DNA of 64,000 nucleotides from Phallus indusiatus (GCA_027605045.1 JAQFWX010000027.1:62001-126000); one strand, 5' to 3'. Counted from the first letter of the stretch, positions 11,516 through 21,736 are shown. The notes: generated from the sequence alone by a model not told the origin. A program made the numbers and translations.

Positions 11516-12790
11516 CTTGAGCTGCAACTCTTCATCGTCTACCTATTTGTCTCATTGCTGTTGTTCTAGCTTCTCTAAATGCCGCTGTGCAATATTACTC
11601 GGTTGGCATGCTGAAGGTCTTTTTGTGTGCCGGGCCAGAAGAGGCACGCCTATTACTGATGGTTAGCTATTTACCCTGCTTCTCTACACTGTGGTTATAA
11701 ACAGCTCTATAAACAGCTCTATCATAGCTTTGGGTGCCTTTTAAACTGTCGGCAATTCTGCCGCTGGCCATGCTATAACGTAAGTCTGACACATGGCATT
11801 GAGGTATGTTTTGAAACATCATTGTCTGCTTTCCGTGTTCCTATCTTTCGTTTGTAGAATTCAGTGTTCAATGTCGTGACACTTTCAAAGCCTGGTGCTC
11901 AAGAAGAACTTCTTCCGTAATGATGTCGCGCTGTGTTTGAATGTTCAGTCTATTCCCCGCGATCACCAGCAACCGAACGCATATCCACTATCAGCGAAGA
12001 TCAAACCTTCAGACATCTACAACTATCTACAAACGCCTTCCCTCTATCTGATACTTCGACCTCGGTGTAGCCAAGCTACTTCTTGACAATCTGTATCGGA
12101 AACAATCAGCACTATAGCAATGCGGTGCGCCCAAGTGGCTTACGATTCCGTGCAAGAACACCAGTTGTCGGGTGTTCAATCAACTCTCCGGACCTTTCTG
12201 AATAGGTTCATTGCCTACCTACCCCGTAGTATGTATGTATCACTAGCTTCTAATCCGATGTGAACTCATTTCGCTGGCTGCTGTTAGAACAGATCAGATT
12301 GTGGTTCAAGCTGCACAGGTAGAACGGCAAGACGGTCCCGTCCGATGTGGGCATGTTGTGGTTGTGTGTTGACAGCAAACTCTGGCCGATTAGCCCGCGT
12401 TTTGCACAAGAGGTCGGATCGACAGTTACAGTCACCGTGTCTATTTCTGTGAGGAGCTGCTTTGGAAAATGGTTCACATCACATGGGAGGGTATTAAATG
12501 TCGCACCCAAAGCCGAAGGTGTAAGCGGAAAATCCTTGAAAATCTCACCATGAAGAGGACAATATCGACGAAGCTTGGAATCGCGTTTACACAGATTACA
12601 TCATCAGACCCACTCCGTCCAAACTCCGTCCACCGTCTCAGGCAGTCAGGCTGATACTTCAACGAATGGAAATGTAAGCCAGGCATTTGCTTTCCTCCTG
12701 TCCTAATACTAAATTGATATCTGCATTCCCGTCCGTCATTAGACACTGAAAGCGTCTGCATCAAAGTCTGACGGTGGTGATGATTCATTG
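11516..12790. other. No gene recognised downstream of the PLD remnant
   Basis: I looked for the second HKD half of phospholipase D on the plus strand and did not find it. ORFs on both strands at 12250-12553 overlap each other and show no domain. Confidence 0.4.
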
Positions 12791-12794
12791 GGTC

Positions 12795-13435
12795 GTTCGT
12801 CCAAAAACGACAGCTGGAAGACTTCACGTCGCTGCCGTTCTTGTTTAAGCCTCCTTATGATCAGATTGTCCTGGCACGGTATGGCTATGGCTCTTCATAA
12901 CTGTCCAGACGACGCAGGAGCGGAGACTCCAACAAGCCTTTTCCTGCGAGTATGCTTGTCGGTGGTCGTCTCCAAGACAAATCTTCTATCCACATGCAGT
13001 ATCGACAGTTATTCATAGGGTCAGTGACAGTGTTAGCTTGTAAGCCATTGATAACGGTTTTTCTCTCTGTTTTAGGACGATAAAGTGCCTCTCGGCAGAG
13101 CTCGTCAATATCTTCAGCCGCTTTCACACTTTGTCTCTCATATGGGTCTGGGATACGGCTACGGATTTTAACACACGAACGGAGACTGTGACAGTGATGA
13201 TAGCGGTGCTGAAGAGTTTGGCGAGCCCAAAGAATCAAACAATGACGCACCGGCTGGATCTCCCAACGCTCCTCATTCAATTCAACCGGGTTATGTGAGA
13301 AGGTAAAATACATGAATCAAGTGGCTATGCAAACGATTTTGTCATATCATTTATAGAACTCTGGGTGACTGCGAAAAGTATATGGAACCTACAGGAGGCC
13401 TGCGTGTTGTATATCCCGTCTACCATATTCCATAG
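12795..13435 (+). pseudogene. Unidentified broken gene with exon-like blocks
   Basis: Successive plus-strand blocks in different frames look coding: QLEDFTSLPFLFKPPYDQIV (from about 12811), VPLGRARQYLQPLSHFVSHM (about 13086), an acidic SDDSGAEEFGEPKESN block (about 13196) ending in IQPGYVRR, and TLGDCEKYMEPTGGLRVVYP (about 13359). They are separated by stops (for example in GYGF-stop at about 13170) and by an intron-like gap before 13357. I do not recognise the family. The pattern of good amino-acid composition split by stops and frame changes matches the neighbouring pseudogenes. Confidence 0.35.
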
Positions 13436-13439
13436 CCCT

Positions 13440-14760
13440 CCGTCACAATTAGGTATTTCTTGTCTTGTCTTTCTTGACAAGAGTTTCACCCTTTATTACG
13501 ATGCTTTAGCCACAGTGCGTAACGGCTTCCTTTGCCAGTCGCCGGCCGGCATGCTGTTAAACTCTCTATACGAGCCGCAACTATTCGAGGTCTTTATAAC
13601 ATTGGATGGATGGGTGGAAGCTCATCTTCTATGGCTGCACCGGCACTCGTATATTTGTCCGGTTCAATTCCTCTTCCCTTTGTTTGCTTTGTCTTTCGCT
13701 ACCCCTCTAAACCCCCAAGCTCGCAGCTTTTCTTTGACTCATTTTCCTTTCCCTCTTTTTTGGCTTGTACTTTAATATCCGCCGGTTTTCAACCGCCTGT
13801 TTGGACAAGTGAATGACGTTGTTTACCTGTGTAAATACTGTTGTCAAAACAAAAACTGCAGGATATAGCGACTACACTCCCTTTTGCTTTTGCAGGGGAG
13901 GGACGGGACCCGTATCCGTCAAGTAAGCTTAAACTGCAGTGTGCTACTTTGCTCACCATCTTTCCGTAAGATCGAAATGAAACTCGAGCCCCCCATGATA
14001 TTTTGGGCAATACGGCCACGCTGTAAAACTAAATGTGAACTGTTTGCCACACCTACCTATCGCTTGAAAGTGAAAGAAAAGGTTACGCAAAGTTACACAA
14101 ATGAAAAGTAAGGACAAAACGGGTTCGAGTCCCTCTTATTATTCTACAGTGACTGTGAAGGAAGGAACAAAAAAACCCTGCTTAGTCAAACGTTCCATCA
14201 ACACGAATAGCTCTGGGCGGTCAAATTTGCAAGAGGATTACATACCTCATCATCTTCCCGCCAACCGGGTCCAATGCGCTTTTACAGTCCGAGCATCCCT
14301 AATCGACCCTCAATACTTTCCACTTTCAAAGGCCGCTATGGTTTGCATGAGACCTTCCGGTCAGCGGTCGCATATGTAAGGAAAAGCAGAAAAACTAACG
14401 ACGGTGGGTGCACCAATTCGCCAATTTCCGCATCAGCATCACCACACAACCTTCGTCAACTAGTAGACCAATACGCTATAGCGATCTATGAATTCGGTTA
14501 GCGTGGAAGAGAAGATGCGCGAAGGACTTTACTGGGTAGATACTTACTAGGTAGGTTCGTTATGAATCCACGCTGCAAAGCCTGTAAGCGTCTCTACATA
14601 CCTGAGTCAAGTTGCAAATGGGCTGTACGAGAGGAAAGGATGTACCTGGGAGGACGAAGCTTATGATTATTGTCAGCTTGGGAACGTTCCTAAAAGTACT
14701 TTTTGTGAGTGCGAGCATATTTAAAGACGCGAACCTTCTCGACATACGTTTAACAGATAT
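13440..14760. other. No gene recognised
   Basis: Open frames at 13365-13816 (plus) and 14101-14501 (plus) overlap in several frames and lack domains. A GGGTTCGAGTCCCTC stretch at about 14117 looks like a tRNA T-arm, but no acceptor stem or A box lies upstream. Two TTAGGG-like units occur just after, at 14772-14784. Confidence 0.4.
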
Positions 14761-15140
14761 TTGACGATTGGTTAGGGTTAGGCCGGCGTCGGGTCAAAAC
14801 CAACTTCCCCCGCGCAATGGATATATAAAATCTAAAGGTGGAGACGCGAGTTCAGAAAGTATAAGGAGATAGTCACCGAGACATACCACAATCCTACTAT
14901 TGAGTTGCTTGAGAGTGATACCTGATCATGTGACTACAAAAGCGAGTATGAATTAGAGAAACAACAACTAAAAGGGTACAAATCTAATGCCATGAATAAC
15001 GCTGCAGCAGTCTTTCAAGTGAGGTAGTCATATATGGGAAAGCTTCAAAGAGATCGACCTCAATGATGACTTCAAGGACAAGGAGGGAAACTAAGGAAAA
15101 AAAGAATCAGTTCGAGTTGCATGAAAAAAAACCAAAAAAA

Positions 15141-15356
15141 AACCGGGAGTAAGAATGCCGGAAAGAGCGTGGCCATGGACGAGTGGAAATGAGAGAGAAA
15201 GGAGGGAGAGGTGACCACCGAGATGGGAGAGGATGGACCTGACCCTTTAACCCGAACGACCCTTTCTCACCGACGTGCCCGAGTAAAGAAAAGAACGTCA
15301 AAGAGACCCGCCGAAGTTCTAACGACATCATGAACGAGTCATGACTGGCTCATCTA
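15141..15356 (+). repeat. Dispersed repeat, GC-richer copy (copy A)
   Basis: This stretch aligns with 21262-21462. Shared anchors include GAGTGGAAAT, GAGATGG, AGTAAAGAAAAG-like sequence and AAGTTCTAACxACATCAT. Copy A keeps C and G where copy B has T and A. Its last 55 bases (about 15302-15356) are repeated in tandem with changes at about 15365-15420 (AGAGACCCGCCGAAG shared). No coding content is evident. Confidence 0.75.
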
Positions 15357-15364
15357 AAAAAAGA

Positions 15365-15420
15365 GAGACCCGCCGAAGAACTAAAGACATCATGACAAGT
15401 CATGACTGGCTCAATTAAAC
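15365..15420 (+). repeat. Tandem partial duplicate of copy A
   Basis: The stretch repeats AGAGACCCGCCGAAG, GACATCATGA and GTCATGACTGGCTCA from the end of copy A, with a few substitutions and a small deletion. It shows a local duplication of about 60 bases. Confidence 0.7.
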
Positions 15421-15614
15421 GTCTTGTTCTAGACAAGAGTGCATCGGATTGACTCGAGGCGAAGCTGGATGGTGGTGGATGGGAGGAGAGAGGATAGCGA
15501 GTGTGCTGAGTTTACTGAGTTTGAAAATCAACGAGTGATGCATTGATGGGTGACCGGTGACGCGTGACTAGATGCGATGGGATGCTGGAGTTGTGGATGA
15601 ACGCGCAGTTGGAA

Positions 15615-15897
15615 AAAGAGTAGTCAAGTAAAGTGGGGGGGAGAAAATAGAGAATATATTAGGGTTAAGGTCAATAAATAAGAAGGAAAATTAGGGTTAG
15701 GAATAGGGGCCAAAAAAGGGCGTAAACAGTTGGGTTTACCTCGGACGATTATCGGAGGACCGATAATCTACCTCAGTAAACCCAACTGTTTACGCCCTTT
15801 TTGGCCTATTCCTAACCCTAATTTTCCTTCTTATTTATTGACCTTAACCCTAATATATTCTCTATTTTCTCCCCCCCACTTTACTTGACTACTCTTT
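15615..15897. repeat. 283-bp foldback (inverted-repeat) element
   Basis: The two arms, about 15615-15739 and 15776-15897, are near-perfect inverted copies. Differences are a 3-bp length change (AATAGGGGCC against GGCCTATT on the other arm) and little else. The centre contains a second palindrome, GATTATCGG-agga-CCGATAATC. Each arm carries TTAGGGTTA-type units (or CCCTAA on the other arm), which resemble telomere repeats. There is no ORF inside. It could be a MITE or foldback transposon, or the product of an inverted duplication. A clear target-site duplication was not found in the flanks. Confidence 0.9.
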
Positions 15898-16159
15898 AGG
15901 GCGCTAGTTGATTATGTAAGCGAGAGGGAGGAGGAAGGGACGGAAAGAAGAGTATTTCGAGAATAACTCGGGAAGCCTACCACGGAATTGAATGAAATTG
16001 AGGGTATGTATTTGGATATATGTAATGAACATTTTGAGGTACTTGGAAGGGGAAAAAGTGAAAAAAAATATAGATAATATATGCACGGGAGGGTATAATC
16101 TCTTCTCCTCTATTCTCCTCATCATTGAACACCAAGATCATCATTCAAGATCTGCAGCA

Positions 16160-16363
16160 ATGGAGATTATCCGTCGTTGCCGAGAGCTTCATCTCGAAGC
16201 CCTCTTTATTATTGTCGAACTTGATCTCATCCAACACGAGATACATTTCGCAGCTCTTGAAGCTCAGAATGCACTCCTTCGAGACGTCCTAGACGAACTT
16301 GACGCTCGTGACGAACATCAGGGCAAACCACAAGGAAGACTGTCGGGGCACAACCTCTTATAG
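16160..16363 (+). CDS. Small acidic helical ORF, 67 aa
   Basis: An ATG at 16160 follows a C/T-rich leader (16100-16135, of a kind common before fungal starts). It opens a frame rich in Leu, Glu and Asp, predicted helical from composition (ALEAQNALLRDVLDELDARD). It has no Cys, signal peptide or membrane segment. The ORF continues upstream to 15992 in the same frame, but that part is low quality. It sits among repeats, and its leucine-heptad look could match the start of a retroelement Gag. Function unknown. Confidence 0.3.
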   Translation: MEIIRRCRELHLEALFIIVELDLIQHEIHFAALEAQNALLRDVLDELDARDEHQGKPQGRLSGHNLL

Positions 16364-16479
16364 GTTGAGGCCAAGTCCTGACTATCGTCAATCCACGGTG
16401 ATGGTTATTATTCTATTTATCAGTGACTAAAATACGTTACAGTATCAGTTACCGTTCCCAGATATCAGTACTTGACAGT

Positions 16480-16925
16480 GATACCTGGATCCTCAGGTAA
16501 TTACCCGTGCGGGTATGGGTAACCGTGGCAGGTACCCGGGTAACAGAGAATACCTCAAAATTCTCTGGTTTAGACAATTTGAGACCTTTTTTTGCTTATG
16601 TAACACGGGCGCCTAAATAAGCGCCCGACTTATCTTGTAGATATTCAAAAAATATTCATTACATATTTTTTTATTTGCATTTTAAGCAAAATTTGAGCTC
16701 TCTAGAGCCAAAAATAAAAATAAAAATCACAATGAAACCCACTAGAAAATTGTACACATATGGCACAGATCGAGGTTATTGCATACCTGCGGGTACCTGC
16801 CTGTTGCCAAAAGCGAAACCCGGATCTGCAGGTAAAATTGACCCGGGTAATTATGTAAGCAGGTACCCGTTACCTGCGGATCATTACCCGGGTAGCCTGG
16901 GTATCTCAATACCCGTGAGCATCCT
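16480..16925. repeat. GGGTACC/ACCCGGGTA-rich degenerate repeat
   Basis: Short, partly palindromic words such as GGTACCCGGGTAAC, ACCCGGGTA and AGGTACCCG recur in both orientations, dense at 16490-16545 and 16785-16920, with an AT-rich spacer between. Similar rows of ACCCG/CGGGT words are found in fungal repeats. No ORF of note lies inside. Confidence 0.6.
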
Positions 16926-16965
16926 TACCACATGCCGCATCATTGTTTATGTATATAGTAGCTGT

Positions 16966-17018
16966 ACCTAGAGTGAGGGTCCCTAAGCTTGTTCTCTTAG
17001 GGTCCCCTCCCTCTAGGT
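16966..17018 (+). repeat. Hairpin repeat, copy 1
   Basis: The sequence forms a stem of about 20 bp: ACCTAGAGTGAGGGTCCCTA pairs with the block ending CCCTCTAGGT, around the loop AAGCTTGTTCTCTT. It is followed by GTGAGTAGT. A second copy lies 498 bases downstream. Confidence 0.75.
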
Positions 17019-17463
17019 GAGTAGTTAGTATTTTCTCAATATAGTCACTTGTCATGAGCTGATTTTCTCATGACACCGATTTTCTGATTTTCACCGAATT
17101 CACATTCCTTTCGATTTCGAACGAACGAACTTTATAGAGATCGCACTCTATGCGATCTCTTGAACTACCGATCACCGATTTATTGACTTTGATGATCGGT
17201 GAGGTTCCATGATATAAATAGAATACTTTCTATTTCCTGTCACGGTACGCTAGCACCTCTTCCAATTATTCGATTTCTTCGATTTCTTTCGGTTTCTTTT
17301 CGTATCATGATCCCCTTCATTTCCCGTATTTTGCAGTTTCCACTACTTCCGTCGTTCTTTCGATTTCTCGATCTCTTCAATTTACTTCGATTTCTATCTG
17401 TATCCCCTCGGATCCCGCAGAGATCAGTTGGGCACCTCACATCCTGTACTTATATGCGTTTTC
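17019..17463. other. C/T-rich spacer between hairpin copies
   Basis: The spacer carries many TTTCGATTTCT-type words and a TATAAAT box (GATATAAATAG, about 17212). Two short inverted repeats lie at about 17140-17160 (AGAGATCGCA/TGCGATCTCT) and 17166-17204 (ACCGATCA/TGATCGGT). It resembles a promoter or LTR-internal region of a repeat rather than coding DNA. Confidence 0.45.
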
Positions 17464-17514
17464 CCTAGAGGGGGATACCTAAGCTTGTTCTCTTAGGTTT
17501 TCCCTCCTCTAGGT
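17464..17514 (+). repeat. Hairpin repeat, copy 2
   Basis: It has the same loop (AAGCTTGTTCTCTTAGG) and outer stem (CTAGAG/CTCTAG) as the copy at 16966, also followed by GTGAGTAGTG. The inner stem differs (ACCTAAG/CTTAGGT against CCCTAAG/CTTAGGG) with changes on both sides that keep pairing. Confidence 0.75.
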
Positions 17515-18016
17515 GAGTAGTGAAGCGCGCGAGTCAGGAGTAATCAGGAAGGAAAGGGAGCCGGCGTGTGTGAATAAGGAGTAGAATAGAGTAAAATAGT
17601 GTAAGATAAGAGGATGTAATGGTAGAATAAGAAATAAAGTAGGTTTTGAAAGTAATTTCGAGTTTTGAGTGAAAATGCGACCTTAAGGTTGATTTCTGAG
17701 TAAAACGGGGAATAGAACTTGTTTTTCTACGTCGAAAACGACGTTCTTAAATACATTTTTAGTCTAACTAATTTTCCGCTAATTCCGGAACTCTAATTCC
17801 CCTTTTTAACGACGGTCTTTTCAGAAAAATAGCAAAATGGAGAAACTGACAAAAGAAACACAAAGAAATGGATAAATGGAGGAAATAAAACAAAGGAACT
17901 AGACAGAACAGAATTTTAAAGGATTTCTGAACGCTGAAGATTGAATCTAAGTAAAAGAAAGAAAGAAAACTTAAGTCCGAATGGTCTAGCAGCTCCGGGG
18001 TAGTCCAAACGAGGTT

Positions 18017-18043
18017 ACTGTCTGGTTGTTCCAACCAGACAGT
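18017..18043 (+). other. Perfect 12-bp hairpin with T-arm-like downstream sequence
   Basis: ACTGTCTGGTTG and CAACCAGACAGT pair perfectly around a 3-base loop TTC. Just after it, GGTCTCGACTCCGG (18049-18062) resembles a Pol III B box with one extra base, and about 40 bases before it is ATGGTCTAGCAGCTCC, D-arm-like. A full tRNA cloverleaf cannot be drawn, so a tRNA-derived SINE-like unit is only a possibility. Confidence 0.4.
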
Positions 18044-18215
18044 CTAGGGTCTCGACTCCGGTCTTTAAACGTTAGTCTTCGGTGTTTTGAGTGTTTGACG
18101 GCGCATATATTGTCGTCCGCGCTTTACTGCAGCCGGTGCAGGGTCGTTTACAGTACTCGGGTTCTTCTTTTACCTCGTTCGCGCCCTCAACAGTAGTTAG
18201 TCACTGCCCCTCAAT

Positions 18216-18243
18216 AGATCTTAGGTTTTCCCTCCTCTAGGTG
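18216..18243 (+). repeat. Hairpin repeat, copy 3 (right half only)
   Basis: AGATCTTAGG then TTTTCCCTCCTCTAGGTG matches the right arm of the copy at 17464-17514. The left arm is missing. A further weak version lies at about 18736-18762 (CTTAGGATCCCCTCCCTCAT). Confidence 0.55.
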
Positions 18244-18780
18244 TGTGCCCTGAGTCACCCTAACATTTCCTTCCTTATGATTCTAACGAACCTCACGACT
18301 TCCTCAAGTACGATTATGTACTTTCCGAATTAGTACTTTCTTTGTACTTGACCCTGCATTACTTTCTAGTATTTAAACTCGTTGTAAATACCATACAAAG
18401 TCATCTTGAAATCAAACTCTGATTCGATTCAATATATTTCATTGTATTCAAAACCTCTTTGAATTACAACTCATCTTCTAATCTCGAAACCCTGTTTTCT
18501 CGATCTTCCAATTCCTCGATCTCTCGCCTTTGGCGACCTCCATCGCCAAAGTCTTCGTTATCTCCGGTTGTTCTTCGTTGTGAGTACTCGATTTGTCATG
18601 ATCGAAATTGAGGAATATTATCAAGCCTTTGGAGTGGGCGCAACACATAAGTTGAAGCCAAGTTCCTCGTCTCTTGATCTCTCGAACTTCGAACTCTTGA
18701 TCTCGTGATCTCGAACGGTCTCGGATCTTGACATCACTTAGGATCCCCTCCCTCATGTGAGCTGAGTAGCCCTAACACAC

Positions 18781-19378
18781 CCTAACTCACTCTGCATGTG
18801 TGCCCACCCACTCTGTGTGCACACACACCCACTCACTCTGCGCGCGCACACCTACCCACTCACTCTGCATGCGCACACGCACACTCACTCTGCATGCACA
18901 CACGCACACTCACTCTGCACGCGCGCACACACCCACTCACTCTGCGCACGCGCACACCTACCCACCCACTCTGCGCACGCACATCCACTCACTCACTCTG
19001 TTGCGCGCGCACACCCTAACTCACTCTGCACGTGCGCCCACCCACTCTGTGTGCACACACCCACTCACTCTGCACGCGCACATCCACTCACTCACTCTGT
19101 TGCGCGCACGCACACCCTAACTCACTCTGCTGTGCACGCGCACACCCTAACTCACGTGCGCCCACCCACTGTGTGCACACACACCCACTCACTCTGCACA
19201 CGCGCACACCTACCCACCCACTCTGTGTGCACACACCCACCCACTCTGCGCGCACATCCACCCACTCTGCACGCACATCCACCCACTCACTCTGTTGCGC
19301 ACGCGCACACCCTAACTCACTCTGCTGCGCGCGCACACACCCACTCGCTCACTCTGTTGCGCGCGCGTGCGCATGCAC
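18781..19378 (+). repeat. Minisatellite of CACTCACTCTG / GCGCACACAC units
   Basis: About 600 bases are made of variable units of roughly 25-40 bases. Each has a CCCACTCACTCTG core followed by an alternating purine-pyrimidine run such as TGCGCGCGCACAC. Some units contain CACCCTAACTCAC, giving CCCTAA words like the telomere repeat. All three plus frames stay open for long spans (for example 18796-19653) only because the repeat lacks stops. These Cys/His/Thr-rich translations are artefacts. Confidence 0.9.
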
Positions 19379-20154
19379 AAATCTGGTTAAGAGGAGGTAA
19401 ACCAAGAATTATAGTACTAGGAAGGAAGGAAGGAAGGAAGGAAAAAAAAAGTCTGGGCATGCCATTAATCCAGCCTCGAACCAGGTTAATGAAAGAGGCT
19501 AACAGGTGGCAGTTCATAAAGAGGAAGTGCATAGCAGTTCGCTGCTTGACGGACGAGGAGGCTATTGCTTTGCTAGACAAAGGGTTAGAAACTGCAGTTA
19601 TACTGGAAACTCCTGAACATCAATTTAGTGTTAAAGAGAAATGCTGGGAGTAATTTTTGTCACAATACTTATGTGGTAATACTATTGAACTGACATCTGA
19701 CGTGAAGCAAATCACCGCAGTGGTAACAGACATCGACTTCCTATATTGTCATCATTTGGCAAGCTTGGTGAGTAGATATGGCAATAACATTGATGAATTA
19801 TGGATTGGTCGTGCTGCTTTTATGGATGGTTCTGAGAACTTGGAGAATGCCAGAGTGTACGAGCCTTTGGAAGTTACTTCTCCAAACCCTCAGCACGAAG
19901 TGCCGTGCGATGACAGTTTTGCTGGTCCCACTGTGAGTTTGGATGATGCTGAAATGGACGAGTGTTTGAATCCTGCTTCACTAGACGCTCTCCATGGTGA
20001 TGTGCCATACAGAGGCACCGAGAAATCCTCTAGCTATCAACATAGAAAACACCAATATGCTCAAATCTCAAAAGAGGATGCTAGCCTTTTATGTTCATGG
20101 TTCTTAGAAAATCCATCGATAACTGCATGGCAGTTGCTTAGCAAATTGCGGTAG
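19379..20154 (+). CDS. Unknown ORF interrupted by one in-frame stop
   Basis: After the minisatellite the frame continues through KPRIIVLG, a (GGAA)n-coded basic run, and IAVRCLTDEEAIALLDKGLE to a TAA at 19651. The same frame then reopens at once with LSQYLCGNTIELTSDVKQ and runs to TAG at 20154 (WFLENPSITAWQLLSKLR at the end). The protein is mostly hydrophilic with an acidic middle. Composition and the lack of disruption apart from one stop suggest a recently broken gene, a transposon protein, or a missed short intron. I do not recognise the family. It is more A/T-rich than genes in the right half. Confidence 0.35.
19419..19442 (+). repeat. (GGAA)n microsatellite
   Basis: About six perfect GGAA units lie inside the ORF that follows the minisatellite, where they encode the basic RKEGRKE segment. 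Confidence 0.9.
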
Positions 20155-21261
20155 AATTGTAAAGGAGAAGTGCTTTTTACTGTTCAAACTGTACAGTGGG
20201 CATTGTGTCAGTAACGTGGACTGTTGCAACTCAATGACATTTCGAACTATGTAATTAGGTAGCATGATGGCAGAATATTTAGATAATGTATCGATTGGTG
20301 ATGATTGTACTGCTGTATGAAAACACTGTCTTGGAAGTGGTTACCTTGAAAGCCGCAACAATGTGGCATCAAGATGTTGCAGGGCACGGAGGCAGATATC
20401 ACCTTTATAGACTTAGGTTTATAACCAATAGCATGATCAGCTGGAATACTCAGGAATATGGTCATTAGGTACAAAGTCTTCAAGAGGTATTATTTTCACT
20501 TTCCTAACCTTATACTAAGATAAAGTTACAATTAGCTTCTCACTTTGTAATGAGAAAAGAAATCAATAAAGAGTCACTACTAGGAAAAGTTATATTTAAA
20601 ACTATCTTCCAAGTGATAAAAGAATTTATAGTCTCATCAATAAAAAATAAAAAATAAGATTGGTAGTCTGAAAAGGAAGAGTATATTTATCTACTATTAT
20701 AAAACAGTGAATTGATTCTGAGTTAACTATACACTTAAAAGGGGAAGAAAAAAATAATTGAAATCAGTTATCATAGTTTCAGAATCAGGATTGTACTCCT
20801 TATCAAAAAGCTGATATAAAAGGTATGCTATAGCTCTAACATCTTTCCCAGCCAATGCAAGTGCCAGAATCCTAATTAATCTGTTGAGAGATTCCAGGTA
20901 CTTGTTATATGTAATAGAAATGACAAGTGCTGATTCATTTCTTGTCCAAACTATCTTGCTGTTTTCATTAGAAGGAGTATACTGACAAGTTTTCCACAGA
21001 TTATAATTTGTAAAGTTTATAACAAGCTGAGTTTGACCAGGCAAATGATGTATATGGTAGTTATGGACTATGTGCTATCAATACTCTACAATAAACAAGA
21101 CCATTATCATTTAGATGAAAAACCTTAAAAGGTCTTGATGACTTTGTATGGAAACAAATTTGTCTTAAAAGACTTATGAACATCAAAATACCTAATAATC
21201 ATATAATATTGGAGTCCTTAGAAAATATTCAATATGCTCATTATTAACAGAAATTTTTGAA
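20155..21261. other. AT-rich, RIP-like region with one minus ORF
   Basis: The base composition drops sharply towards A+T. The longest frame is a minus ORF at 20727-21044 (105 codons: LVINFTNYNLWKTCQYTP, RLIRILALALAGKDVRAI). It has no domain I know. Given the transition pattern seen in the adjoining repeat, this ORF may be a mutated relic. Confidence 0.4.
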
Positions 21262-21462
21262 AAACCATTAGTGTTGAAAGCTGGAAAATGTAGGGACAGA
21301 TGAGTGGAAATAAGATGTCTACTGAGATGGAAAAGGCTAAACCAAACCCTTTGACTCAAATAATCTGTTTCTCACTAACATACCTGAATAAAGAAAAGGA
21401 ACATGAAAGAGATCTACTAAAGTTCTAACAACATCATAAACAAGTCATAACTGGCTCCTCTA
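21262..21462 (+). repeat. Dispersed repeat, A/T-mutated copy (copy B)
   Basis: It aligns with copy A at 15141-15356. In the best-matching part, copy A CGACGTGCCCGAGTAAAG becomes TAACATACCTGAATAAAG, and GAACGAGTCATGACTGG becomes AAACAAGTCATAACTGG. Nearly all differences are C-to-T or G-to-A in the direction A to B. Confidence 0.75.
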
Positions 21463-21736
21463 AGAGAGACACAAGACCTATGTAAAGGAACAAGTCATTG
21501 TAATAATCAAATAATTTAGCTATGGTTGAAGCAAGATCTTGATCATAGATAGTCTATTGTGTCCTAGGAAGGGAGTGGAGAACCCAATCCATATTTGATA
21601 TTTTGAAATATGAGGGAATAAAATAGTAGTGATGGCATCTATCTATATTCAACTATAATCCAGCCTACCCAACTCTCATATCTACTATCCTTGCTTGTCC
21701 GATGACTGAACTTACAAAGATAGCATTACCTCTATA

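Noticed and set aside
14100..14135. tRNA gene, because of a GGGTTCGAGTCCC T-arm-like sequence
   Set aside because: No A box, acceptor stem or anticodon arm can be drawn upstream.
14772..15705. True telomere or chromosome end, because of TTAGGG units
   Set aside because: Only one or two units occur at each site, within repeats and with sequence continuing on both sides.
16966..17514. A complete short LTR or CRISPR-like array made of the hairpin repeats
   Set aside because: Only two full copies exist with a 445-base spacer, no TG...CA ends and a eukaryotic context.
17975..18065. tRNA gene around the perfect hairpin at 18017
   Set aside because: D- and T-arm-like words exist, but arm spacing and acceptor pairing do not fit; kept only as a hairpin.
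18796..19378. Long Cys/His/Thr-rich ORFs in three plus frames and one minus frame
   Set aside because: They are translations of a stop-free minisatellite; all frames being open at once is a composition effect.
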